DNA of 64,000 nucleotides from Enterobacter sp. Ag1 (GTDB lineage: Bacteria; Pseudomonadota; Gammaproteobacteria; Enterobacterales; Enterobacteriaceae), in NCBI GenBank assembly GCA_000277545.1, contig AKXM01000005.1, positions 1 to 64,000 of the forward strand, in the 5' to 3' direction. The position numbers were made by a program, and so were the translations under genes. Positions 34,851-44,291 of the stretch are shown here, piece by piece; within the stretch, counting starts at the first letter, position 1, and every line of letters begins with the position of its first letter. The notes under the pieces were generated by a model, which did no database searches, was not told the DNA's origin, and saw only the letters and a program-made list of their open reading frames with translations.

Positions 34851-37487
34851 GTGAGACTAAAAGAAAGCAAGAAATATGCACGACGAGTCACGCGCGAATC
34901 GAAAGTCGCGTTTGCTGTTCGCCATATCCTTATGGCTTCTTTAGGAGCTAGCTTTTCCGTACTGGCTCAGGGAAATACCGCCAGCCTGCCGACCAGAAAT
35001 GAACAGAGTTCTCGCCCGGAAAGCGTGAAATTTAACAGCGCCTTTATCCATGGGCAGAGCGTTGATGTCTCTCGGTATTTTGAAGGAAACCCTGCACCAG
35101 CCGGAGAATACAGCGTACAGGTTGCGGTCAATGGAGAAGGGCGGGGCCAGTACAAGGTTCTGTTCAAGGACGTAAACGGCAGCGTCGGGGCTGTGCCCTG
35201 TTTTAGCCAGGAGCAGCTGGGTCGAATGGGCATTAAAGTGTCACATAACCCGCTCGACGGCGCGGCGCATACCGCCGGAGATGACGGAGACAAACAGTGC
35301 GCCACGCTTGACCGCTGGGTTGACGGAGCCAGCGCCAGCTATCAGCCCGGCGACTTCTATCTCGATTTGACGGTTCCCCAGGCCTCCACGGTTCAGTACC
35401 CAAGGGGCTATACCGACCCCAATACGTGGGATTCTGGCGTACCCATTGGATTGTTGGATTACAACTCCAACGTCTATGTGCAGCAGACTAACAACCGGTT
35501 TGACAGCAAAGACGGGCATTCCGTAAGCGGTAATCTTGGCATGCTGGCGGGACTTAACTTTTTCGACTGGCGGCTGCGTAAACGGTTCAATACCAGCTGG
35601 AGCAACGATCAATCGTCCCACAGCCAGTCCCTGTTTACGTATCTTCAGCGCGATATCCCGGTGTTAAAAAGCCAGCTCACGCTGGGCGACAGCACAACCA
35701 GCGGCGATCTGTTTGACAGCATGACGGTGAGAGGCGTCCAGCTCCAGTCCGACGATCGTATGCTGCCGGATGGGCTTCGCTATTACACCCCGCTGGTGCG
35801 TGGCTTTGCGGAGACCAACGCCAAAGTTCAGGTCAGGCAGCGAGGCCAGGTCCTGTATGAAACGACCGTGCCACCTGGCGCGTTTGAACTGAGCGATATC
35901 GGGGCTATGGGCTATGGCGGCGATCTGCAGGTTACCGTAACCGAGGCTGACGGGCGCCAGAGAACCCAGCTCGTACCGTTTTCCTCACCGCCGATGCTGC
36001 TTCACGATGGCGTATCACGCTTCGACGTCACCGTGGGCAAATTGAAGGATGACTCGCTGAAAGAAGAGCCGGGGCTGGCGCAGGGATTTTACCAGTACGG
36101 CATCGGCAACATGTACACGTTATACGGCGGCGGGCAGCTGGCCGATAACTACAGCGCGCTGGGGATTGGTCATGCCTTCAACACGCCGCTGGGCGGGGTT
36201 TCGATGGATATTACCCGCGCACGCAGTGAGCTTGGTAATGGCAGAGTCTCCACCGGGAATAGCTATAACGTTGGCTTCAGTAAATATCTGGATACGACGT
36301 CTACCGACGTTACGCTTGCGGCTTACCGCTACTCTTCGAAAGGGTTCTATAGCCTGAGGGACGCGGCGTTAGATCGCTATGGGGCCAAAAGCGATAATTT
36401 TATCGTCGATTACCGGACCAAAGAGCGCTTTACCGTGAACGTCGGGCAGCCGCTGTGGAATGGCGCCAGGCTGAATTTGTCCGGCAACTTCTATAGCTAC
36501 TGGGACGACAGGTCTTCCACCAGCCAGTACATGCTGTCGTACAACAAATCCGAGCGCTATTTCTCCTGGGCGGTGTCTGCGTCCCGGGCCTATAACAGCG
36601 ACGGGGAGAATATCGATAGCGTGATGCTGTCCGTCAGCGTGCCGCTGGGCCGAGCGAGCATGACCAGCAAACCGCTGTTTAACTCACTTTATTCCTCGGT
36701 CAGCCACGATAACCAGGGCGGCAGTGCGGTACAGATGAACGCCATTGGCAGCCAGGGCGAGCAAAACGAACTGAGCTACGGCGTCGGGACTTCCGTTAAC
36801 AAAGCGAGAAACGCGGGGACGCGCAGCGCGTTCAACGGCAACGTGAACTACAACTCGCCGTTTGGCCAGTTCGGATCAACGGCCTCCGTCGGGAATAAAT
36901 CGAACCAGCTCTCGTTCTCGGCCAACGGCAGCCTGGTGGCGCACCAGGGCGGGATCACTGCCGGGCCTCGCCTGGGCGACTATCCGTTTGCCCTCGTTGA
37001 GGCGGAAGGCGCCAAAGGCGCGAGAATGCTGAATGGCTATGGGTCGCAAATTGATGGCAATGGGTTCGCCATTGTGCCTTCGCTGACGCCTTACCGGGAA
37101 AATATTGTGGCGGTGAATACCCGCGGCCTGCCGGACACGGTAGACGTCCTGGAAAGCGAGAGCACGGTCATCCCGCGCATGGGTGCGGCGGTAAAAGTGA
37201 ATGTGAAAACGCTCGTCGGTGAGCCGGTTGTATTGATTGTGAAAGATAGCAAGGGTGAGCCGCTGCCAATCGGGATGGATGTTTACGATGAGCGTGACGC
37301 CAGCCTCGGTATTATTGGTCAGGGAGGCATGGCCTTTATTCGTGGCTGGCAGGCTGAGAAAAATAATCTGTATTTAAAAAGTGCTTCCGGTCAGCGACTT
37401 TGCACTATTTATTCCGATAGCAATATTGCAAATAAAATGAAGGGCGCGCGTGGCTCTATTACTCAGGTAGAGGTCTTATGTCATTGA
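34851..37487 (+). CDS. Outer-membrane fimbrial usher (T6SS-embedded operon)
   Basis: This 878-residue usher starts at GTG 34851. After the signal region comes an N-terminal chaperone-binding domain ('VKFNSAFIHGQSVDVSRYFE'), then barrel and plug ('LPDGLRYYTPLVRGFAETNA', 'TTVPPGAFELSDIGAMGYGG'), and C-terminal domains with a cysteine pair ('LCTIYS...VEVLCH'). It is only distantly similar to the FimD at 9929, so the two systems are not a recent duplication. It overlaps the minor pilin gene by 10 bp. Confidence 0.94.
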   Translation: MRLKESKKYARRVTRESKVAFAVRHILMASLGASFSVLAQGNTASLPTRNEQSSRPESVKFNSAFIHGQSVDVSRYFEGNPAPAGEYSVQVAVNGEGRGQYKVLFKDVNGSVGAVPCFSQEQLGRMGIKVSHNPLDGAAHTAGDDGDKQCATLDRWVDGASASYQPGDFYLDLTVPQASTVQYPRGYTDPNTWDSGVPIGLLDYNSNVYVQQTNNRFDSKDGHSVSGNLGMLAGLNFFDWRLRKRFNTSWSNDQSSHSQSLFTYLQRDIPVLKSQLTLGDSTTSGDLFDSMTVRGVQLQSDDRMLPDGLRYYTPLVRGFAETNAKVQVRQRGQVLYETTVPPGAFELSDIGAMGYGGDLQVTVTEADGRQRTQLVPFSSPPMLLHDGVSRFDVTVGKLKDDSLKEEPGLAQGFYQYGIGNMYTLYGGGQLADNYSALGIGHAFNTPLGGVSMDITRARSELGNGRVSTGNSYNVGFSKYLDTTSTDVTLAAYRYSSKGFYSLRDAALDRYGAKSDNFIVDYRTKERFTVNVGQPLWNGARLNLSGNFYSYWDDRSSTSQYMLSYNKSERYFSWAVSASRAYNSDGENIDSVMLSVSVPLGRASMTSKPLFNSLYSSVSHDNQGGSAVQMNAIGSQGEQNELSYGVGTSVNKARNAGTRSAFNGNVNYNSPFGQFGSTASVGNKSNQLSFSANGSLVAHQGGITAGPRLGDYPFALVEAEGAKGARMLNGYGSQIDGNGFAIVPSLTPYRENIVAVNTRGLPDTVDVLESESTVIPRMGAAVKVNVKTLVGEPVVLIVKDSKGEPLPIGMDVYDERDASLGIIGQGGMAFIRGWQAEKNNLYLKSASGQRLCTIYSDSNIANKMKGARGSITQVEVLCH

Positions 37488-38065
37488 TGAATACTCTTGC
37501 CGGCGGGCGAGGCACTTTCCGTGGCCTGTGCTATGCGGCCCTGGTGGGCGCTCAGTTTTTCGCCGCGGCGAACGCCTGCTCAACGAATTGTTCGATAGAT
37601 GTTTTCTTTACCGGTAATTACACCGATGAAACCTGCAGTGTGGCGATCAATAACGCCAGCAGCAATGAAATTGTGACGCTCCCACGTGTCGCCGTGGCCT
37701 CGCTTAGCCGCGACGGCAATGAGGCCGGCAGCGTTCCGTTCGATATTACGCTCAAGGATTGCCCGGCCAGCAGAACGATAACGGTATTTTTTAATAGCAC
37801 CATTTCTGCAGCTGATACCGAAACGGGAAACTTAGTGAATAGCAGCGGAACGGACTTAAGCCGCGGCGTTCAAATTAGATTGCGTAAAGAAAATAGTTCG
37901 CAGGTCATTATTGATAGTGCTGATTCAGGGCAGGATTACGTTATTTCCGCCACGGCCGAACCATTGAGCCACAGATTTACAGCGAGCTATTACGCAAAAG
38001 GGAACTCGACCGTCACCGCGGGCCAGGTTCACGCCGTGGCGGGGGTCGAGCTTGTTTATAAATAA
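37478..38065 (+). CDS. Minor fimbrial subunit (T6SS-embedded operon)
   Basis: This 195-residue exported pilin has a signal peptide to about residue 33 (...AAANA). Its mature start is cysteine-rich ('CSTNCSIDVF'), followed by 'TGNYTDETCSVAI' and 'DITLKDCPASRT', and the final strand is '...AGVELVYK'. The extra cysteines before the donor strand are unusual for a pilin. It may be an adaptor or anchor subunit. It overlaps the usher gene by 10 bp and is the last fimbrial gene before tssB. Confidence 0.88.
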   Translation: MSLMNTLAGGRGTFRGLCYAALVGAQFFAAANACSTNCSIDVFFTGNYTDETCSVAINNASSNEIVTLPRVAVASLSRDGNEAGSVPFDITLKDCPASRTITVFFNSTISAADTETGNLVNSSGTDLSRGVQIRLRKENSSQVIIDSADSGQDYVISATAEPLSHRFTASYYAKGNSTVTAGQVHAVAGVELVYK

Positions 38066-38151
38066 CAGGGAGGCTTGCTGATTATTTGAACGTTGACCAT
38101 CCGACAAGCGACGGTTTATCCATAAACGGTTATTAAAGAGTATTGACTACT

Positions 38152-38676
38152 ATGAGCAAAAGCAACTCGCAAAAATTCATCGCACGAAACCGTGCTCCGC
38201 GCGTACAGATTGAGTACGACGTGGAAATTTATGGCAGTGAAAAGAAGATTGAACTGCCGTTTGTTATGGGCGTTCTGGCGGACTTGTCCGGCAAGCCACT
38301 TGAGCCGCTTCCCCCGGTCGCCGACAGAAAGTTCCTCAGCATCGACATCGATAACTTTGACGAGCGTATGAAGGCTATGCGCCCGCGCGTGGCGTTTGCA
38401 GTCCCGAATACCCTGACGGGCGAAGGGCAGCTGATGGTTGATATGACCTTTGACAGCATGGACGATTTTGCCCCCGACGCCATTGCACGCAAAGTCGATT
38501 CGTTATCCCAGCTGCTTGAAGCCAGAACCCAGCTTGCCAACCTGCAAACCTATATGGACGGTAAAGCCGGGGCGGAAAGCCTGGTGATGAAAGTGTTGAA
38601 CGATAAGTCGCTGCTGAACACGCTGGCTTCGTCGCCAAAGCCAAAACAGGCTGATGAAGCCGCGTCCCAAAAGTGA
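38152..38676 (+). CDS. tssB: T6SS sheath protein TssB
   Basis: This 174-residue small sheath subunit has the family block 'RNRAPRVQIEYDVE', then 'ELPFVMGVLADLSG' and 'FLSIDIDNFDERM'. With TssC it forms the contractile sheath. ATG 38152 was chosen over a TTG at 38143 that lies too close to the ribosome binding site. tssC follows after 15 bp. Confidence 0.95.
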   Translation: MSKSNSQKFIARNRAPRVQIEYDVEIYGSEKKIELPFVMGVLADLSGKPLEPLPPVADRKFLSIDIDNFDERMKAMRPRVAFAVPNTLTGEGQLMVDMTFDSMDDFAPDAIARKVDSLSQLLEARTQLANLQTYMDGKAGAESLVMKVLNDKSLLNTLASSPKPKQADEAASQK

Positions 38677-38691
38677 TGAAGAGAGATAATA

Positions 38692-40191
38692 ATGGCTACT
38701 CAAGCAGAAACAAATAAACAGGCAGCCCCGCAGGCCGCCACCCAAAGCGACTTTAACGCTTTGCTGACCCGTGAATTTAAACCAAAGTCCGATCAGGCGA
38801 AAACCGCGGTCGAAATTGCCGTAAAAACCCTGGCTGAGCAGGCGCTAAGCACCTCGATCACCATGGCCGATGACGCCTATAAAAACATTGCCGCGATCAT
38901 CGCCGAGATCGACATGAAACTCTCCGAGCAGATCAACCTGATTCTGCATCACGAAGAGTTTCAGCGCCTCGAAAGCGCATGGCGCGGTTTGCATTATCTC
39001 GTCTACAACACGGAGACGGATGAAAAGCTGAAACTGCGCTTTATGGACATCTCTAAAAACGATCTGCGCCGCAACATGAAGCGTTACAAAGGGATTGCCT
39101 GGGATCAGAGCCCGCTGTTCAAGCAAATTTACGAAGAAGAGTATGGCCAGCTTGGCGGCGAGCCCTACGGCTGCCTGGTGGCGGATTACCATTTCGACCA
39201 CAGCGCGCCGGACGTAGATCTGCTCTCGTCCATCGGTAAAGTGGCGGCTTCCGCCCATATGCCATTTATTACCGGCGCGGCGCCGTCCGTTATGCAGATG
39301 GATTCCTGGCAGGAACTGGCTAACCCGCGCGATCTGACGAAAATCTTCACCCAAAACCTGGAATATGCGGCCTGGAACTCGCTGCGCCAGTCGGAAGATT
39401 CTCGTTACATTGGCCTGGCGATGCCGCGCTTCCTGGCGCGTTTGCCTTACGGCATCAATACCAATCCGGTGGATGATTTTAACTTCGAAGAAACCACCGA
39501 CGGGGCCGATCACGGCAAATATGTGTGGTCTAACGCCGCTTATGCGATGGCGGTGAACATCAACCGTTCATTCAAACATTACGGCTGGTGCACCATGATC
39601 CGCGGCGTAGAAAGCGGCGGCGTGGTGGAGGATCTTCCGTGCCACACCTTCCCGACCGATGATGGCGGCGTGGACATGAAGTGCCCAACCGAAATTGCTA
39701 TCTCTGACCGTCGTGAGGCCGAGCTGGCCAAAAACGGTTTTATTCCGCTGGTGCATCGCAAAAATACTGACTATGCGGCCTTTATTGGCGCCCAGTCGCT
39801 GCAGAAACCTTCCGAATATTACGATCCGGACGCAACGGCGAACGCCAATTTGTCCGCACGTCTGCCTTACCTGTTCGCCTGCTCGCGTTTTGCGCATTAC
39901 CTGAAGTGTATCGTGCGCGACAAGATCGGCTCCTTCAAAGAGCGTGAAGATATGCAGCGCTGGTTGAACAACTGGGTAATGAACTATGTGGACGGTGACC
40001 CGGCAAACTCTTCTCAGGAAACGAAAGCTCGCCGCCCTCTGGCCGCGGCCGAAGTGGTGGTTGAGGATGTTGAAGGCAACCCGGGTTATTACCAGGCGAA
40101 GTTCTTCCTCCGTCCACACTTCCAGCTGGAAGGTTTGACGGTGTCACTGCGTATGGTAGCCAAATTACCTTCGCTGAAAGACGTTGCCTGA
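38692..40191 (+). CDS. tssC: T6SS sheath protein TssC
   Basis: This 499-residue large sheath subunit has 'ESAWRGLHYLVYNTETDEKL', 'PYGCLVADYHFDHSAPDVDL' and 'MPRFLARLPYG' in the family order, and the C-terminal '...FFLRPHFQLEGLTVSLRMVAKLP'. It pairs with TssB around the Hcp tube and is disassembled by ClpV. The ribosome binding site is 'agagag'. Confidence 0.96.
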   Translation: MATQAETNKQAAPQAATQSDFNALLTREFKPKSDQAKTAVEIAVKTLAEQALSTSITMADDAYKNIAAIIAEIDMKLSEQINLILHHEEFQRLESAWRGLHYLVYNTETDEKLKLRFMDISKNDLRRNMKRYKGIAWDQSPLFKQIYEEEYGQLGGEPYGCLVADYHFDHSAPDVDLLSSIGKVAASAHMPFITGAAPSVMQMDSWQELANPRDLTKIFTQNLEYAAWNSLRQSEDSRYIGLAMPRFLARLPYGINTNPVDDFNFEETTDGADHGKYVWSNAAYAMAVNINRSFKHYGWCTMIRGVESGGVVEDLPCHTFPTDDGGVDMKCPTEIAISDRREAELAKNGFIPLVHRKNTDYAAFIGAQSLQKPSEYYDPDATANANLSARLPYLFACSRFAHYLKCIVRDKIGSFKEREDMQRWLNNWVMNYVDGDPANSSQETKARRPLAAAEVVVEDVEGNPGYYQAKFFLRPHFQLEGLTVSLRMVAKLPSLKDVA

Positions 40192-40234
40192 TAAGGCAAT
40201 TTAAAAATGGTTGTCTGATTCAGGCAATTTAAAT

Positions 40235-40260
40235 AAAGAATAATCACTTCATTATTCTTT
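40235..40260 (+). terminator. A/T-rich hairpin after tssC
   Basis: Perfect 10-bp stem aaagaataat/attattcttt with a 6-base loop, 43 bp after the tssC stop codon. Two copies of 'aggcaatttaaa' lie between the stop codon and the hairpin. It may separate tssBC from the hcp transcript. Confidence 0.5.
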
Positions 40261-40303
40261 AAAGGTGCGGCCGCGCCGGGGATTCTTGCGCGCCGAAAAT
40301 GTT

Positions 40304-40338
40304 GTAGAGAATTTTCATCATAATGAAATTGCTTCTAC
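40304..40338 (+). promoter_or_regulatory. Structured leader upstream of hcp
   Basis: The hcp leader (40261-40400) can form a long imperfect hairpin. The outer stem is gtaga/tctac (40304-40308 with 40334-40338) and the inner AT stem lies around 'ttttcat...atgaaa'. This suggests that hcp has its own promoter and a stabilised or regulated 5' leader. The fold was judged by eye only. Confidence 0.35.
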
Positions 40339-40400
40339 GACTTAATTTTAACGTTGCACACTGTGTGACACTCTTAAATGAGAGCTGAAAAGGAAATATT

Positions 40401-40886
40401 ATGGCTCAGGATATGTTTATTAAAATTGATGGCATCGAAGGCGAGTCTCTGGATGCTACCCATAAAAATGAAATTGAAGTGCTCGCATGGCGTTGGGCCA
40501 GCTCACAGCACTCAAATATGCACAGCGGCTCCGGCGGCGGTTCCGGTAAAGCTACGGTGGACGATTTCTGCTTCGAGCACTATGTCGACAAGGCCAGCAC
40601 CAACCTGCTGAGCTACTGCCTGTCCGGTAAGCACATCAAAGACATTCAGTTTGTTATTCGTAAAGCCGGTGGCGATCCGCTGGAATACCTGACGCTGAAA
40701 TTCACCGATGTGATTATTACTCACGTTGAAACTGCGGGCTCCAGCGAAGACGAAACGCGTCCACGTGAGAAGGTGACCTTCGCCTTCACCAAACTCACTC
40801 AGGACTACGTGATGCAGAATGCAGAAGGCGCTAAATCCGGCGTTATTTCTACCAGCTACGACGTTAAAGCTAACCTGCGCAGCTAA
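40401..40886 (+). CDS. hcp: T6SS tube protein Hcp
   Basis: This 161-residue protein matches the Hcp1 family: 'MFIKIDGIEGESLDATHKNE', 'FEHYVDKASTNLLSYC' and 'LEYLTLKFTDVIITHVE'. It forms the hexameric inner tube that is expelled with VgrG. It stands alone between two hairpins with a 209-bp leader, as expected for a protein needed in large amounts. The loop 'SGSGGGSGK' is a natural glycine-rich stretch seen in many Hcp proteins. Confidence 0.96.
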   Translation: MAQDMFIKIDGIEGESLDATHKNEIEVLAWRWASSQHSNMHSGSGGGSGKATVDDFCFEHYVDKASTNLLSYCLSGKHIKDIQFVIRKAGGDPLEYLTLKFTDVIITHVETAGSSEDETRPREKVTFAFTKLTQDYVMQNAEGAKSGVISTSYDVKANLRS

Positions 40887-40905
40887 TACTGCCGGGTTAT
40901 CAAGG

Positions 40906-40929
40906 GTTTTGCCGCTTCGGCGGCAAAAC
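40906..40929 (+). terminator. Strong hairpin after hcp
   Basis: Perfect 10-bp stem gttttgccgc/gcggcaaaac with a TTCG tetraloop, 19 bp after the hcp stop codon and followed by ttt. It is the most convincing intrinsic terminator in the T6SS region and would limit read-through into tssJ. Confidence 0.8.
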
Positions 40930-41014
40930 TTTCTCCAGGCGGGGGAGCGGGATATGTCGCTCCCTGCGCGGGTCGCGCGTTAATTCGATACACATCGTTC
41001 AGGAAATAAAGTGC

Positions 41015-41563
41015 GTGGATAGGGATATGTTTTGCAAAACAGAAATAAAGAATTGCCGGGTAGCGCTTGTGAAGTGTCTGCTGATTATTGGGCTGGGGAC
41101 TTTGTTATTTTCCTGCAGCAGCAGTAACGATAAGCAGCCTGCTGGCAGTGAAATAAAAATTAATCTGGTTGCAGACAAAGATATTAATCCTAACGATGGC
41201 GGCCATCCGGCACCGCTCAACATATTTATTTATAACGTCAAAGAGCGGGATGTTTTCACCAATGCCGATTTTTTTGAAATTGTAGAAGGAAATAATAAAA
41301 CCCTGCAAACCGCTATATCAAAAGAGTACGAGGCCATCCTTCAGCCGGGTGAGTCGCGTAGCGTCACAATTAAGCCTGATGGTGACGGCAGAACCCTGGG
41401 GTTTATTGGTGCTTATCGTGACCTAAATAATGCTATCTGGCTGGCGACATGGACGCGACCGGAAAAGGAAACATCGTGGTGGCGGAACATGTTCAGCGAC
41501 GACTCGCTGACCCTGCAGGCACATTTCCAAAAAACAGCAATTACAATTAAAAAAATGGATTAA
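41015..41563 (+). CDS. tssJ: T6SS outer-membrane lipoprotein TssJ
   Basis: This 182-residue lipoprotein has a long leader ending in the lipobox 'LLFSC' (Cys34). The mature part has 'APLNIFIYNVKERDVFTNADFFEI', 'LQPGESRSVTI' and 'LGFIGAYRDLNNAIW', typical TssJ/SciN features. It ties the TssL-TssM membrane complex to the outer membrane. GTG 41015 is best placed for the upstream 'aggaaat', and ATG 41027 is an alternative. tssK follows after 3 bp. Confidence 0.92.
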   Translation: MDRDMFCKTEIKNCRVALVKCLLIIGLGTLLFSCSSSNDKQPAGSEIKINLVADKDINPNDGGHPAPLNIFIYNVKERDVFTNADFFEIVEGNNKTLQTAISKEYEAILQPGESRSVTIKPDGDGRTLGFIGAYRDLNNAIWLATWTRPEKETSWWRNMFSDDSLTLQAHFQKTAITIKKMD

Positions 41564-41566
41564 ACC

Positions 41567-42913
41567 ATGAGAACAAATAAAGTCGTCTGGAGTGAAGGGC
41601 TGTTTTTGCGCCCGCAGCTATTTCAACAGCAAGAACGCTACTTTGAATATTTTGCCCACAAAAGAGCGTCGACGCTCAGCCCTTTCTTTTGGGGGTTCTC
41701 TCAGTACGAAATCGATCGTGAGGCATTGTCATACGGCAAACTGGTGCTGCGCACCGCGCGCGGCGTCCTGCCCGACGGCACGCCGTTCGATGTCCCCGAT
41801 CATGCCGATTTACCTGAGCCGCTGACGATCCTGCCTGAACATCTGGGCAAAATGATCTATCTGGCGGTGCCGCTGCGTCTGGATAACAGCGATGAAACGA
41901 TCTTCAGCCAGCATGACGCCAGCTCGCTGGCGCGTTTCCGCGCTCAGGAAGCCGAACTCTGCGATACCAACGCCATTCGCCAGGGGCCAAAACCCGTACA
42001 GATTGCCCAACTGAGGCTCAAGCTGGTCTCTGAAACTGAAATGACCGAATCCTGGATTGGTCTTCCGCTGACGCGGGTGAAAGCGATTCAGCCAGACGGG
42101 AGCGTGCTGCTTCACACGGATGACTACATCCCGCCGGTGACCGGCTATGCGGCGAATCCTTTGCTGGGGGAATGGCTGACGCACCTTAATGGTCTGGTAA
42201 AAATGCGTGCCGGCATGCTGGCTAATCGCCTCTCCTCCTCCGACGGCAAAGCCAGCGCCAGCGCCGAAATTGTTGATTACCTGCTGCTGCAGATCTTCAA
42301 CAAGTACGAGCCGATTCTCGACCATTTACGCCACATACCCGAGCTACCGCCCATTGTGCTTTACGAAGAGCTGGCCAAGCTGGCAGGGGAGCTTTCGACC
42401 TTTGTTCGAACCAAAACGCGTCGGCCAAAACCTGCGCCGGGATACGATCATGCGCGGCTTTATCCTTCGATCCGTCCTCTGGTCGATGATGTACACGATT
42501 TGCTGAACCAGATTCTGGTTCGTGCGGGCCAGCTCATTGACCTGCAGGCGAAAGGCAACGGCGTATGGGCGGCTTCCGTGCTGCCGAACGAGCTGCGTTC
42601 CTTCTCTAACCTGGTGCTGGCCGTTCACGCGCAGCTGCCGATGGATGTGCTGCATCAGCAGTTCCAGGCCCAGGCCAAAATCAGCGCGCCACAGCAGCTG
42701 CACGAGCTGGTGCGCTCCCACCTGCCGGGGCTGGTTCTGCAGGGGCTGCCGGTACCGCCGCGGCAGATTCCCTACAGCACCGGGTACGTGTATTTCGAGT
42801 TGCTTAAAAACGGACCTTTCTGGGAAAAAATCTCGGCAACCGGCGCGCTGGCGCTGCACGTTGCCGGTGAGTTCCCTGGCCTGAAAATGGAACTTTGGGG
42901 AATCCGGACCTGA
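41567..42913 (+). CDS. tssK: T6SS baseplate protein TssK
   Basis: This 448-residue protein has 'VVWSEGLFLRPQLFQQQERY', 'LPEHLGKMIYLAVPLRL' and the C-terminal 'GYVYFELLKNGPFWEKI', all family landmarks. TssK connects the baseplate to the TssL-TssM membrane complex. Its stop overlaps the tssL start (TGATG). Confidence 0.95.
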   Translation: MRTNKVVWSEGLFLRPQLFQQQERYFEYFAHKRASTLSPFFWGFSQYEIDREALSYGKLVLRTARGVLPDGTPFDVPDHADLPEPLTILPEHLGKMIYLAVPLRLDNSDETIFSQHDASSLARFRAQEAELCDTNAIRQGPKPVQIAQLRLKLVSETEMTESWIGLPLTRVKAIQPDGSVLLHTDDYIPPVTGYAANPLLGEWLTHLNGLVKMRAGMLANRLSSSDGKASASAEIVDYLLLQIFNKYEPILDHLRHIPELPPIVLYEELAKLAGELSTFVRTKTRRPKPAPGYDHARLYPSIRPLVDDVHDLLNQILVRAGQLIDLQAKGNGVWAASVLPNELRSFSNLVLAVHAQLPMDVLHQQFQAQAKISAPQQLHELVRSHLPGLVLQGLPVPPRQIPYSTGYVYFELLKNGPFWEKISATGALALHVAGEFPGLKMELWGIRT

Positions 42914-44280
42914 TGAAAGACGAGATTAATCAGCACGCTACGCCAACGCCGGGGGGCATGCAGGATGACGATACCTCTCCTCAGGCGCTGGGCCGTTTTC
43001 TTCTTGATGAGCAGGGGGACTGGATCCAGGAGCCGGAAGCCACGCCGACTGATCAGGGCCGCGCCGGGGAAAATAGCGAGACCAGGACAGGCGATGACCG
43101 GGCGTTAAGAAGCGAAAGCGTTCAGCAGCGCATGATCAAGGTCAGCGCCGCTGAGAATCCGCTGCTTGAAGCCGCTCAGCCGCTGCTGCGTGCGCTGAGC
43201 GATATGCCGGAGCAGATTGGCGATTTAACGCACGTTGAGATCCTGAAAAATACGCTTAAGAGCCAGATTAATCTCTTCGGCATCGTCTGCGATGAAGTGA
43301 ACATCCCGTGGAAAAAAATGGCGATAGTTCGCTATTGCCTGTGCACCGCGCTGGATGAAGCGGCACACACCGCGCCGTGGGGGCTCGAGGCGGGCTGGTC
43401 TCAAAGCAACCTGCTCAACCACTTTGAAGGGGATAACGATGGCGGGAACAAGTTCTTCCTGCTCATCGGTCGCCTGTCGATGAACCCGACCGAGTTTGCT
43501 GACGTCCTTGAGGTCCTGCTGCGCATCCTTGGCCTCGGCTTCGAGGGGCGATACAGCATCATTGAGGACGGGGATCGCCAGCTCACCAAGATCCGCCAGC
43601 GTCTGCTGACCCTGGTACAAAGCACGCGCAACACCACGCCGCCTGCATTGTCACCGCACGGACTTCAGCCTCATGGCCCGGCCCGGCGGGAAAGGCTGAT
43701 TGTACCTGTCCGGCTGACCGCGCTTTGCGCGGGCATTCTGGTGGCCTCGGCCTTTATCTGGTGTAAGTACTCGTTGCTGGTGAATAGCACGAGAATCATC
43801 AGCGATATCAATGCGATGAAGAACATTAAGGTCAGCGCGCCGCCGGTGAAAATGCGGCTCAGGCTGAGCGTTTTGCTCCGCAATGAAATTCAACGGCAGC
43901 TGCTTAGCGTCGATGAAACGCAAAAGCAAAGCAAAGTCGTGTTGAAGGGCGATTCCCTGTTCTTATCCGGCTCAACCAAAGTCCAGCCTGAGATGATCAA
44001 CGTGATTGAACGCGTGGCCCGTGAAGTCCGTCGCGTTAACGGCGATCTGGTGATTGTCGGCCACACCGACGCCACGCCGATCAGCCGGCCGGGCTTACCC
44101 AACAACGTAGTGCTTTCAGAAAAACGAGCCGCCGAAGTGGCCCGCTACTTTATTGAGGCGGGCGTGCCGGAGAGCAAAGTGAAAGTTGAAGGGGTGGGCA
44201 GCAGCCAGCCGGTGGCCTCTGATGCTACCGCTCAGGGACGGGCGAAGAATCGCCGCGTAGAGTTTTTTGTCACGTATTAA
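42913..44280 (+). CDS. tssL: T6SS membrane-complex protein TssL with OmpA-like extension
   Basis: This 455-residue protein has a cytoplasmic DotU domain (about 75-245; 'NPLLEAAQPLLRALSDMPEQ', 'CLCTALDEAAHTAPWG', 'LLNHFEGDNDGGNKFF'). One transmembrane helix lies near 260-280. A periplasmic OmpA-like peptidoglycan-binding domain follows ('VIVGHTDATPIS', 'AKNRRVEFFV'). It is the extended, cell-wall-binding form of TssL. ATG 42913 gives the usual TssK-TssL coupling and is preferred over a TTG at 42895. Confidence 0.93.
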   Translation: MKDEINQHATPTPGGMQDDDTSPQALGRFLLDEQGDWIQEPEATPTDQGRAGENSETRTGDDRALRSESVQQRMIKVSAAENPLLEAAQPLLRALSDMPEQIGDLTHVEILKNTLKSQINLFGIVCDEVNIPWKKMAIVRYCLCTALDEAAHTAPWGLEAGWSQSNLLNHFEGDNDGGNKFFLLIGRLSMNPTEFADVLEVLLRILGLGFEGRYSIIEDGDRQLTKIRQRLLTLVQSTRNTTPPALSPHGLQPHGPARRERLIVPVRLTALCAGILVASAFIWCKYSLLVNSTRIISDINAMKNIKVSAPPVKMRLRLSVLLRNEIQRQLLSVDETQKQSKVVLKGDSLFLSGSTKVQPEMINVIERVAREVRRVNGDLVIVGHTDATPISRPGLPNNVVLSEKRAAEVARYFIEAGVPESKVKVEGVGSSQPVASDATAQGRAKNRRVEFFVTY

Positions 44281-44291
44281 CGAGAGCGACA

